Below are positions 55,224-63,857 of a stretch of 64,000 nt of DNA, piece after piece. A program made the position numbers and the translations under genes. Below the pieces are notes generated by a model that saw nothing but the letters and a program-made list of their open reading frames with translations, did not search any database and was not told the DNA's origin. How positions within the stretch are numbered: the stretch's first letter is position 1; the number at the start of each line of letters is the position of its first letter. The stretch comes from Tenacibaculum ovolyticum DSM 18103 (GTDB lineage Bacteria > Bacteroidota > Bacteroidia > Flavobacteriales > Flavobacteriaceae): positions 124,001-188,000 of the forward strand of contig NZ_KE387166.1 of NCBI RefSeq assembly GCF_000430545.1, written 5' to 3'.

Positions 55224-55336
55224 GTACTATGAATTGGTAATTTTTATTATTGGTGGAGATTGGAAAGAGTGGAGGAGTTGCACAGCAACGTCTGTATAAT
55301 GAATTGAGCGATTATTTGTGGAGACCCTGCCTGTGG

Positions 55337-55356
55337 AGACGCGATTAATCGCGTCT
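55337..55356. repeat. REP-like palindrome, type 2
   Basis: Perfect type 2 palindrome with GTGG flank, identical in core to 47541-47560 on the other side of the island. Confidence 0.75.
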
Positions 55357-55385
55357 TTACTTGTCTTACTCTGTTGTGGGTGTTG

Positions 55386-55405
55386 AGACGTTGCATTGCA
55401 ACGCT
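55386..55405. repeat. REP-like palindrome, type 1, slightly decayed
   Basis: Type 1 sequence with the last bases changed (CAACGCTT instead of CAACGTCT). Confidence 0.6.
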
Positions 55406-55558
55406 TATACTACGCCCAAAAAGTTAAAATTCAGCTGATTTCTCTTAAAATACACTTAACAAAAAGTTAAGTAGGCAATAAATCGAAAAAAAATAGATTT
55501 ATAAAAGAAAGGAAAATTGCTCCTTTAAAAAATTGTAATCATTTAAAATTAATATATT

Positions 55559-55975
55559 ATGGAATTGAATTTAGGATTGTTAACAACAAAGAAAGAATGC
55601 GATGCGGCTATTAAAATTACGCAAATTGAAAAAACAACGTTAGAAAGACGTTTAAGAAACTTAGGCGAATCGTTAGATGACAAAACGGTAAGAACTACTT
55701 CGGTTAAAGAGGGTATTATTAGTATAAAAGCAATAATTGGTGGTTTTCAGGCAGCGTTGGCTGTAATTGGCGAAGGAAAACAAAAACGAGATTTGGAATT
55801 AAAAATTGAGCGTGAAGAAACGAAGTTAAAAGCTTTAGAAAACAGAGATGCTAATTATAATACCATTAATGTTTTGGAAGATCAAATAGATCATCAACAA
55901 TTTGAAGCACAAATTGTAGTACTTACAACGGCACTTACAAATATTGAGACGCACAAAACAACATTGGTGGATTAA
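55559..55975 (+). CDS. Coiled-coil hypothetical protein
   Basis: The 138 residues are predicted to be helical throughout, with long heptad-like runs (KTTLERRLRNLGESLDD, DLELKIEREETKLKALE). No membrane or signal segment and no recognised family. AAT-rich leader with no clear RBS, as usual in this phylum. A terminator follows at 55986-56012. The gene lies to the right of the island, near the HTH gene at 56228, on the same strand. Confidence 0.65.
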   Translation: MELNLGLLTTKKECDAAIKITQIEKTTLERRLRNLGESLDDKTVRTTSVKEGIISIKAIIGGFQAALAVIGEGKQKRDLELKIEREETKLKALENRDANYNTINVLEDQIDHQQFEAQIVVLTTALTNIETHKTTLVD

Positions 55976-55985
55976 CTAAAAAGAG

Positions 55986-56018
55986 AAAGCCTATTTTTTA
56001 TGAATAGGCTTTTTTTAT
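55986..56018 (+). terminator. Rho-independent terminator
   Basis: AAAGCCTATT at 55986-55995 pairs with 56003-56012, followed by a T-run. It ends the coiled-coil gene. Confidence 0.8.
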
Positions 56019-56057
56019 GGCTTTTTTGTACATAAATAAATATGTAAAAAATAGGAT

Positions 56058-56195
56058 TGTACACGCGTGTACAGTTTTAAAAATAAAAAAAATAGGATTG
56101 TACATGGCTGTACAATCCTAAAATAAAAGTTTTCAAAAATGTACACGGCTGTACGTTTGTAAAATAAAAAAATATAAAAATGTACGGTAGTGTAA
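56058..56195. repeat. Cluster of TGTACA palindromes ahead of an HTH gene
   Basis: A perfect 16-base palindrome TGTACACGCGTGTACA (56058-56073), a 12-base-pair inverted repeat TAGGATTGTACA (56093-56104 with 56109-56120), a GTACA/TGTAC pair (56141-56154) and a half copy near 56181. All lie within 170 bases upstream of the HTH gene start, so they may be its operator. The core matches 14346-14480. Confidence 0.6.
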
Positions 56196-56227
56196 CTAAA
56201 AAATAGGAATCAAAAAAAAATTGAATT

Positions 56228-56746
56228 ATGTTAAAAAGAATTAAAGCATGCTTTTGTATTACCAATATATCAGTAGCAAAATACTGTAAGGTTTCGTATG
56301 AAATGATAGGGTCGATATCGGCAGAAAGAAGAACATATAATGCTAAAATATTAAATAGATTAGAGCCTTTATATAAGGTGCTTAACTTTAAGAAACCGAT
56401 AACGGAATTACCAATTGTAGTATCGTTTAAAGAAAAAGAACTGCAAAATACAGTGCCAAGAGTAGCACAGCTATTAAATAAAACTAAAAAGATACTAGCG
56501 GTAAAAGAAACGAACTTAAAATTATTAGAAAAAAATAGAATAGGTTGGTTGCGTGGTTTACATGCTTGTTCAGAATTATTAGAGAAAGAAGATTTAATGA
56601 CTAACGATACAAAATGGGTTCATTTACGTAAGAGTCACTTAAAAATACAATTGGCTGATAATTCACTTTTTAAAATAGTACAATTACAAGGAGAAATCGT
56701 TGGCTTAAAGGCAAAGGTTGATAGTTTACAGGCTTCTATTAAATAG
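56228..56746 (+). CDS. Hypothetical protein with N-terminal HTH-like segment
   Basis: The first 50 residues (CITNISVAKYCKVSYEMIGSI, then AKILNRLEPLYKVL) look like an Xre-type helix-turn-helix of the kind common in Bacteroidota. The rest is helical with Lys/Glu-rich parts (KTKKILAVKETNLKLLEKN) suggesting a coiled coil. No signal or membrane segment. Directly downstream of the TGTACA palindromes, which could be its binding site. No exact family is recognised. Confidence 0.65.
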   Translation: MLKRIKACFCITNISVAKYCKVSYEMIGSISAERRTYNAKILNRLEPLYKVLNFKKPITELPIVVSFKEKELQNTVPRVAQLLNKTKKILAVKETNLKLLEKNRIGWLRGLHACSELLEKEDLMTNDTKWVHLRKSHLKIQLADNSLFKIVQLQGEIVGLKAKVDSLQASIK

Positions 56747-56769
56747 TTAAAGGGGAGTGGTGCTCGTTG

Positions 56770-56789
56770 AGACACGATTAATCGCGTCT
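56770..56789. repeat. REP-like palindrome, type 2, one change
   Basis: AGACACGATTAATCGCGTCT, a type 2 copy with one altered base in the left arm, after the HTH gene. Confidence 0.65.
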
Positions 56790-56844
56790 GTACTTGTTTT
56801 GCTCTCTGTTTATATTAGAAGAGGAAATATTGCAGTGTGTGTGG

Positions 56845-56865
56845 AGACGTTGCACTGCAACGTCT
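56845..56865. repeat. REP-like palindrome, type 1
   Basis: Perfect type 1 palindrome with C at the centre and GTGG flank, between the HTH gene and the 7TM sensor gene. Confidence 0.75.
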
Positions 56866-56907
56866 GTACGCCGAAGCAATCTGTTTGTTTGGAGTTGCTA
56901 CCTGTTG

Positions 56908-56927
56908 AAACGCGATTAATCGCGTTT
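56908..56927. repeat. REP-like palindrome, type 2, both ends changed
   Basis: AAACGCGATTAATCGCGTTT: the outer base pair is changed on both arms, so pairing is kept. Just past the sensor gene stop; a compensatory pair of this sort points to selection on the hairpin. Confidence 0.65.
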
Positions 56928-56935
56928 GTACTAGC

Positions 56936-58609
56936 CTATAAAGAAGTAATAAATTCCTCTAGTGATTCATTTGGTTTTAGGGCTAGTTTTTTTCGAAGCC
57001 TATAAATATTCTTTTTTACGGCTTCGAAAGAAATATTTCTAATAATGGCAATTTCCTTTCGTTTTAATCCTAATAAAATAAAAGAAACAAGCTCCATATC
57101 ACCCTTAGTAAGTTTCGGAAACTTTAATTTTAATTTATTGGTTTGTGCTATGGTAAGCGCATCAATATCACGCTTTAAAATTTCTAATCGAGTATCCTTA
57201 ATTTTATCAACTTGCAAACGATTTAATACCTCTTTAATGGTGATGCCGTCTTGTTGCTTGTCTATTCTTTTTAGCTCTTCGGTAAGATGCTGTTTCGACT
57301 TTATGTATTGTAAGGTTTCTAGGTTTAAAGACGAAATTTCTGCATTTCTATCGGCAATTATTTGTTCTTGCAAAGCTGCATTTTTACGCAAAATGTTTTT
57401 CTGTTTTCTTATATGCACATAACGATCGCCCAAGGCTAAAGAAAGTAAAAATACCTCAAGTACAGAACCTACCAAATAAGAATTCATCGTTACAATATTG
57501 GGAGGTACTATGTTTAATGATGCTAAAGAATACAACAGTATGGTTACACAAAAAACAGCCCATGCATAAATAAGAAAACGAGCAGATTTATTACCTTTTA
57601 AATATACTTTTATACCAGCATAAATGGCAATAAAAGAAAAAAGGATACCAAAATAGCCTAACAAACGACTATCGGTATAAATACCAAATACTTCGTAACA
57701 TATAAAAGGATATAAGAAGGCGATTATAATTAGTACAATAATTCCTATTAATGCCCAATGCGCTTGCTTACTATATTTTTTGGTGTTTAAAAACCGAATG
57801 CAAAAATAGCTAGAGAAAACGGTAGCCATACTAAAAGCAAATATGGGAGACCATTCTTGTAAAAACGGAGAGTTATCTAAAACAAAATGTTTAAAAAAAC
57901 CTCTAAAAACTAACTGTAATAGCAAGGCGCCAATAACGGAAAGGCAATAAAAATCGTATATATGATCTTTTAAACTTCTGGCTAAAGAAAAATTGTAAAT
58001 TATAATAGTTATTAAAATACCAATTAACAACCAACCTATTATAAGTTCGCGCTGTTCATTTTTAGCATAAGCAGCGTTGTCTAGTAACTTTAGGGCAAAT
58101 ACTTTTCCGTATTTACTTACGGTTCTTATATAAAAGGTATGAGTACTTTCTTTTTTAAGTGTAACAGGAAAAGAAATGGAAAAACCAGGAAGCGCTTTGT
58201 TGGCTTCATTAATCATTTGTCCAGATTGGCTCATTTTCCAAGATCCTTTTTCTTTATAAAAAAACTGAATAGAATCTTGTAATGCTTTTTGAATACTTAA
58301 AACCTTATTAATGGGAGTATCCGTAGCATTTTGTATCCTTAATTTTAACCATACAGCTTTGGTACTATAACCAAAACTTAAGATATCGTTTTCTGATTTT
58401 TTAAAACTTTTAGAACTAATAGAATCAATCGTTAAAGAACGACCATCTTCAAGAAAGTAAGAAATGTTTTTTCCTGCGTAAATAGTATTGTCTAAAGAGT
58501 CTGCGTTAATCGTAGTTGTTTGACCATATAACAAAAGATTAAAAAAGAATAGACAAATAAATATCTTGTACTGTAAACAAACAATATATGCCGTATTTGT
58601 ATTGGTCAT
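56936..58609 (-). CDS. 7TMR-DISM sensor with LuxR-type HTH
   Basis: The 557 residues have an N-terminal signal/anchor, an outer 7TMR-DISMED2-type beta domain (about 35-180), seven helices (about 185-395), a coiled-coil linker (about 400-460) and a C-terminal LuxR/GerE-like HTH (FPKLTKGDMELVSFILLGLKRKEIAIIRN, then KNIYRLRKKL). This one-chain layout passes an outside signal straight to a DNA-binding domain and is common in Flavobacteria. It is divergent from the T9SS leucine-rich protein gene, 403 bases away, which may be its target. REP-like palindromes lie at its 3' end. Confidence 0.87.
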   Translation of the reverse strand: MTNTNTAYIVCLQYKIFICLFFFNLLLYGQTTTINADSLDNTIYAGKNISYFLEDGRSLTIDSISSKSFKKSENDILSFGYSTKAVWLKLRIQNATDTPINKVLSIQKALQDSIQFFYKEKGSWKMSQSGQMINEANKALPGFSISFPVTLKKESTHTFYIRTVSKYGKVFALKLLDNAAYAKNEQRELIIGWLLIGILITIIIYNFSLARSLKDHIYDFYCLSVIGALLLQLVFRGFFKHFVLDNSPFLQEWSPIFAFSMATVFSSYFCIRFLNTKKYSKQAHWALIGIIVLIIIAFLYPFICYEVFGIYTDSRLLGYFGILFSFIAIYAGIKVYLKGNKSARFLIYAWAVFCVTILLYSLASLNIVPPNIVTMNSYLVGSVLEVFLLSLALGDRYVHIRKQKNILRKNAALQEQIIADRNAEISSLNLETLQYIKSKQHLTEELKRIDKQQDGITIKEVLNRLQVDKIKDTRLEILKRDIDALTIAQTNKLKLKFPKLTKGDMELVSFILLGLKRKEIAIIRNISFEAVKKNIYRLRKKLALKPNESLEEFITSL

Positions 58610-58735
58610 TTTTAAGTAGCTCTTAAGTTAAAAGAGCAAATATAAAAAGTATCTTAAAAAAGAAGTGCTTAAACATTGATTATTACACGTATTTATTATG
58701 TAAGTGTATGTTTTTTAGTTTTTTGATTCGTGTAT

Positions 58736-58777
58736 GTCCCCCTATTTGTCCCCATGTTCGCCCCTTATTTGTCCCCC
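58736..58777 (+). promoter_or_regulatory. Four phased C-rich direct repeats, likely activator sites
   Basis: CCCC blocks start at 58738, 58750, 58761 and 58773, spacing 12, 11 and 12 bases, or about one DNA turn. Two units are near-identical (TATTTGTCCCC). Placed on one face of the helix, upstream of a promoter lacking a good -33, they fit sites for an activator, possibly the HTH of the divergent 7TM sensor. Confidence 0.5.
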
Positions 58778-58808
58778 TTAAAAAAATAATTAAAACATAG
58801 TGATAATG

Positions 58809-58816
58809 TATTTTTG
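58809..58816 (+). promoter_or_regulatory. Promoter -7 element for the leucine-rich protein gene
   Basis: TATTTTTG is an exact TAnnTTTG match. No TTTG is found about 20 bases upstream, consistent with activator dependence. The start would be near 58822, leaving a 190-base leader. Confidence 0.45.
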
Positions 58817-59012
58817 GCGAAAATATCATAAGATTTAAAGAGCATCGTAGTTAAGGTACTCAAATAAATACTGCAATAGGTTTTAGGTATTGTGTTTTTT
58901 GTGAACTAACAAAACATTAGTTTTTGAAAAGAACTTAAACACAATGATTAATTTAAATAATGATTCTTTAAGTCTTACTAAGATATTATTAAAACAATTT
59001 TAGTGCTACATT

Positions 59013-62000
59013 ATGATAAAAAAATTAAGTCTACTTTTTTTCGTCCTTTTCAACTATATCTTATATAGTCAAGAAACGAATATACCCGATGCTACTTTCG
59101 AAACCTATTTAGAAACGCATGATGCAACGGGGGCTATAGTACCTTTAAATGACCCAGCAAGTATGGGGAATGGTGTGATAGATGACAATAAAGTAACAAC
59201 CGCCAATATTATAAATGTAGAGGTTTTAAATATTGCTAATTTAGGAATATCAAACCTTACAGGGATTGAAGATTTTACAGCGTTAGAAGAATTAAATAGT
59301 AGTAGTAATTTATTAACCCAAATTAATCTTACAAAGAATACAGCTTTAAAAAACCTTTATTTAACATCTAATAAATTAACATCACTTGATTTGAAGTTTA
59401 ATACCGCTTTATTTCAAGTAGCAGTAGCCGATAATGACCTTATTCTTTTAGATGTTAGGAATGGCCAAAACGGATTGATAGGTACTTTTGATGCTAGAGC
59501 TAATTACGATTTAGAATGTATTTTAGTTGATAATCCAAGCCTTTCTAGCTTAGTTTTATGGAAAGCAGATACTGCTGTATTTAGTGAACATGGTAATGAA
59601 ACCAATATACCCGATGCTGCTTTTGAAACCTATTTAGAAACGCATGATGCTAATGGTAATACTGTTACACTTGGTGATGCAACTAGTATGGGTAATGGTA
59701 TTGCTGATGATGATTATGTATATACGAGTGCTATTAAAAATGTAACAACATTATCAATAAACGGATCTTTTGTTCCGCCAGGGCAAGTGGCTGATCCAGC
59801 AACAATAGTATCAGATGCTACAGGTATTGAAGATTTTATTGCATTAGAAGAATTGAGCCTTAATAGAAATGAACTCGTAAGTATTGATCTTTCTAAGAAT
59901 ACAGCATTGGTTATTTTATCGCTTAGAGAAAATAAACTAAAGAGTATTAACCTTTCTAAAAATATACGTTTAGAAAACCTTAATCTTTCTAAAAACGAAT
60001 TAACAGAATTAGATGTTACCTTACATACTGCATTAACCAGTTTATCTTGTGATAATAATGAGTTAACAGTTGTAGACCTTTCTAATAACAGCCTTTTAAC
60101 GACCTTATTTTGTAGTAGAAATGGATTAACAAGTTTAAATGTTACACAAAATACAGTATTAACTAAGTTATCTTGCTATGACAATCCAATAGGTAATTTA
60201 GATGTAACCAAAAACCTGCTTTTAGAAGACTTAGATTGTGTAGATACGCAACTCACCAATTTAGATGTTACTCTAAATACTAAACTAACGGTATTACAAT
60301 GTTATGAAAACACACTTACCAGTTTAGATGTTACTAAAAATACAGCATTACTAGAATTATACTGTAGTTCTAATCAAATTATAAGTTTAGATCTAACACA
60401 AAATCCACTTTTGGGTGAAATTGAATTACAAGATAATGCCTTAACGAGTTTAAATCTTAAAAACGGAAACAATATAAATTTAGATGTTGAAGTACAGGAT
60501 AATCCTAATCTCTATTGTATTTTGGTAGATGATGCTACAGCAATGTATCTTAATAGTAAAACTTGGGATAAAGATGCACAAGCATATTACAGTACCGATT
60601 GTAGGGTAACCAATGTGCCTGATACTGTTTTTGAAAATTATCTTGAAACACATACAGCAAACGGTACTACTGTAACTATTGGAGATCCTACAAGTATGGG
60701 GAATGGTGTTGCGAATGATAAGATTGTAACTACCGAAAAAATTGAAAATGTTAAAAGTTTAGATGTAAATAATAAAAGTATTTTTAGTCTTGCGGGTATT
60801 GAAGATTTTCTAGCTTTAGAAGAATTACGTTGTTTTAAAAACAGTTTAACAGCTCTTGATGTATCACAAAATACAGCGTTAACGTATTTAAATTGCAGTC
60901 GAAATGAAATAGAAAGTTTAGATGTAACAAAAAATACGGCTTTAATAAAGCTTTCATGCTATACGAATCCTATAGGTAGTTTAGATGTTACTTTAAATAC
61001 CCTTTTAGAAAGTTTAGACTGTGTAGAAAATGAATTAACAACCTTAAATGTTACGCAAAATATAAACTTAGAAACTTTATATACATATGAAAATGAATTA
61101 ACGAGTTTAGATGTATCAAAAAATACAAAGCTTGTTTATTTTTATACTGAATATAATCAAATTATAAGCTTAGATGTTTCCCATAATCCGTTATTAGACG
61201 AGTTTAGTTGTTCTTATAATGCATTAACAAGTTTAAATATAAAAAATGGTAATAATACGAATCTTGATATAAGTGATTTTGATATAAGGGGTAATCCAAA
61301 CCTTATTTGTGTAACAGTAGATGATCCAGCATATGCAGATGCTAAATTGGTAAATAAAGATGCCCAAACTTTATATAAGTTAGATTGTCGCCAAACATTT
61401 GTACCTGATACTATTTTTGAAAACTATTTAGAAACCCATGATGCTGATGGTAATACCGTAACTGTGGGTAATGTTACAAGTATGGGTAATGGTATTGCGA
61501 ATGATGATTATGTATATACGAGTGCTATTGAAAATGTAACGTTATTAGAGCTACCATACACAATACCTGCACCAGGTGGTATAATTAATCCTGCAACTCA
61601 GGTATCAGATATAACAGGTCTCGAAGACTTTATTGCTTTAATAACACTTGATATTCGTTTTCAAAATATTGCGACCCTTGATGTTACATCGAATATAAAT
61701 TTAGAAAAATTAACATGTTTTACCAGTGAGGTGTCAACATTAGATATTAGTACAAATACCAAATTAGAAGAATTAACATTTGTATCAAATAAAATAACGA
61801 GACTAGATGTAAGTAACAATACATTGTTAAAAAAGATTTATGCCACTGGCAATAGCATTGCTGAGGTAGACTTTAGTACGAATATTTTATTAGATTGGAT
61901 TTATTTAAGTAAAAATGAATTAAGGAATATCGATTTAAGCCATAACTCTTTATTGGAGAAATTACTTCTTAATGATAACTTATTGGTTAATTTAGATTTA

Positions 62001-63845
62001 AGTGCTAATTCAAAATTAGAAAATATACAAATTCAAAACAACCAACTTACTACTGTAAATATAAAAAATGGAAACAATGGGAGTATAACTAGTTTTGAAG
62101 CTACCAACAATCCAAATCTTACTTGTATCGAAGTAGATAACACTACTGAAGTTACTGCCGGAACCGGAAACTATGCTAGTTGGAATAAAGATGTTACAGC
62201 AAGTTATAATGAAGATTGTTCTTTTTCTGTTTGGAGCGGAAATACAAGTTCAGATTGGAATGTAAGTACTAACTGGAGTAATAATACGGCGCCTTTAGCT
62301 ACAGATAATGTATTTATACCTAATGTAGTTACTGCACCAACTATTAACGGAGGAATTACAGTTGAGGTGAACAGTTTAACGGTTAATGCAGCATCAGAAT
62401 TTAATATAGCCTCTGACGGAGCAGCAGTTATAACTTCTGATTTCATGAATAACGGAACCGTTAGTATTACATCGACAGTTAATAATAGCGGAGTGCTATT
62501 TGTAAAAGGAACAGCAAACGGACAAGTAACCTATGAACGAGGAGGTTTAATAGGAAATGAATGGAGTATTGTATCAGCACCTATTTCAGGACAAAGTATT
62601 AAAGAATTTGCTGAGAATCCATTAAATAATATTCGCGTAAATACTACAGTGACTCCAAATAGATATGCAATAGGCTACTATGATGATAGTAAAGCTACGG
62701 GTACAAAATGGACGTATTATACGACAGATGATTTAACTACAAATGCACTAACTTTTGAAAAGGGAAGGAGTTATGCAATATCTAGAACAACAAACGGAAG
62801 TGTGCTGTTTACAGGAACCATAGAAACAGCAAATGTTACAAAATTAGTAGCAGCATCAGAGTGGAATGCAATAGGGAATCCTTACACCACATTTTTACCG
62901 ATTAATGAAAACGGAGGAACAAATTTTGTAAATGCTAATACAGCAAAACTAAACCCAGCGAATGTAGGTGTATATGTTTGGGATAATGTACAAGGTAAAT
63001 ATACAGGTAGATCGTTGGTAACAGCTGAAAGCTCATTAGCACCAGGACAAGGTTTTTTTATTAAAACAACAACAGGAGTATCAAGTATTGTATTTAATGA
63101 AGCCCAAAGAAAAGTTCAGCCTTTAACAGGAGGTAATTTTAGTAGAGGAACAACGAAGACTAAAACACCAAGTATTCAATTACTAGCAAAATCAAAAGAA
63201 GCTACGATAAATACAACGATTAAGTATTTTGATACTGCTACAAAAGGATTAGATCCTGGATACGATTTAGGAAACTATGAAAGAGCCTCATTTGATGTAT
63301 TTACAAGATTAGTAGCTTCAGAAAATTCACAAGACTTTACGATTCAATCGTTACCAAAATCGACTTATGAAGAAATGAGTATTCCAATCGGAATAAAATC
63401 AGAAGCAAACAAAGAAATTAGTTTTGCTATTAATGCATTGGATCTTCCAGAAGGAGTTGAGGTATTTATAGAAGATAAAGACAAAAACACATTTACAAAA
63501 TTAGATGCTGAAGGTAAATTAAGTTACAAAGCTGAAATTTCAAAGAAAGTAAACGGAATCGGACGTTTTTATTTACATACAAAACAAAATGATTTGGCTG
63601 AAGTTCCCTCTTTTAATAGCGTGAAAATTTATACAATAGCTAATAAAAGTTTAATGATTAAAGGTATTAGTAAAGGAAATGTTGAGGTAGTACTATATAA
63701 CATAAATGGAGCTGTTATTTTTAGAAAAACGGTAAAGGCTAAAGGAGAAAACATACTAAATAATTTAAACGTACCAATTGGGGTTTACATCGTAAAAGTA
63801 CAATCGAACCAAGGCGTACATACCAAAAAAATTAGCATTAATTAA
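59013..63845 (+). CDS. Giant leucine-rich repeat T9SS surface protein
   Basis: The 1610 residues start with a signal peptide (MIKKLSLLFFVLFNYILYSQ). A large leucine-rich repeat region (about 60-1050) follows, with repeats of about 21 residues such as LDVTKNTALLELYCSSNQ. It is built as four modules, each opening with a conserved header, PDATFETYLETHDA, near residues 24, 198, 535 and 795. The header carries an acidic, Gly-rich stretch (SMGNGVIDDNKV) that might bind calcium. A beta-rich part (about 1070-1520) and a C-terminal type-A T9SS sorting domain (GVYIVKVQSNQGVHTKKISIN) close it. It should be surface-attached or secreted for binding. The next gene begins 12 bases later. Confidence 0.9.
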   Translation: MIKKLSLLFFVLFNYILYSQETNIPDATFETYLETHDATGAIVPLNDPASMGNGVIDDNKVTTANIINVEVLNIANLGISNLTGIEDFTALEELNSSSNLLTQINLTKNTALKNLYLTSNKLTSLDLKFNTALFQVAVADNDLILLDVRNGQNGLIGTFDARANYDLECILVDNPSLSSLVLWKADTAVFSEHGNETNIPDAAFETYLETHDANGNTVTLGDATSMGNGIADDDYVYTSAIKNVTTLSINGSFVPPGQVADPATIVSDATGIEDFIALEELSLNRNELVSIDLSKNTALVILSLRENKLKSINLSKNIRLENLNLSKNELTELDVTLHTALTSLSCDNNELTVVDLSNNSLLTTLFCSRNGLTSLNVTQNTVLTKLSCYDNPIGNLDVTKNLLLEDLDCVDTQLTNLDVTLNTKLTVLQCYENTLTSLDVTKNTALLELYCSSNQIISLDLTQNPLLGEIELQDNALTSLNLKNGNNINLDVEVQDNPNLYCILVDDATAMYLNSKTWDKDAQAYYSTDCRVTNVPDTVFENYLETHTANGTTVTIGDPTSMGNGVANDKIVTTEKIENVKSLDVNNKSIFSLAGIEDFLALEELRCFKNSLTALDVSQNTALTYLNCSRNEIESLDVTKNTALIKLSCYTNPIGSLDVTLNTLLESLDCVENELTTLNVTQNINLETLYTYENELTSLDVSKNTKLVYFYTEYNQIISLDVSHNPLLDEFSCSYNALTSLNIKNGNNTNLDISDFDIRGNPNLICVTVDDPAYADAKLVNKDAQTLYKLDCRQTFVPDTIFENYLETHDADGNTVTVGNVTSMGNGIANDDYVYTSAIENVTLLELPYTIPAPGGIINPATQVSDITGLEDFIALITLDIRFQNIATLDVTSNINLEKLTCFTSEVSTLDISTNTKLEELTFVSNKITRLDVSNNTLLKKIYATGNSIAEVDFSTNILLDWIYLSKNELRNIDLSHNSLLEKLLLNDNLLVNLDLSANSKLENIQIQNNQLTTVNIKNGNNGSITSFEATNNPNLTCIEVDNTTEVTAGTGNYASWNKDVTASYNEDCSFSVWSGNTSSDWNVSTNWSNNTAPLATDNVFIPNVVTAPTINGGITVEVNSLTVNAASEFNIASDGAAVITSDFMNNGTVSITSTVNNSGVLFVKGTANGQVTYERGGLIGNEWSIVSAPISGQSIKEFAENPLNNIRVNTTVTPNRYAIGYYDDSKATGTKWTYYTTDDLTTNALTFEKGRSYAISRTTNGSVLFTGTIETANVTKLVAASEWNAIGNPYTTFLPINENGGTNFVNANTAKLNPANVGVYVWDNVQGKYTGRSLVTAESSLAPGQGFFIKTTTGVSSIVFNEAQRKVQPLTGGNFSRGTTKTKTPSIQLLAKSKEATINTTIKYFDTATKGLDPGYDLGNYERASFDVFTRLVASENSQDFTIQSLPKSTYEEMSIPIGIKSEANKEISFAINALDLPEGVEVFIEDKDKNTFTKLDAEGKLSYKAEISKKVNGIGRFYLHTKQNDLAEVPSFNSVKIYTIANKSLMIKGISKGNVEVVLYNINGAVIFRKTVKAKGENILNNLNVPIGVYIVKVQSNQGVHTKKISIN

Positions 63846-63857
63846 TAGTTGATTAAA

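Larger units (their letters stand above)
54933..55558. other. REP-rich gap to the right of the defence island
   Basis: No gene is seen. At least five REP-like palindromes, some decayed, lie here: 55179-55198 (type 2, decayed), 55203-55223, 55273-55292 (decayed), 55337-55356 (type 2) and 55386-55405. Confidence 0.65.
58610..59012. other. Divergent regulatory gap with phased C-rich repeats
   Basis: No gene. Contains four C-rich direct repeats (58736-58777) and a TAnnTTTG element at 58809-58816 facing the plus-strand gene, described separately. The rest is AT-rich. Confidence 0.6.

Noticed and set aside
60000..62100. DNA repeat array
   Set aside because: The repetition is the coding of leucine-rich repeats in one open frame.
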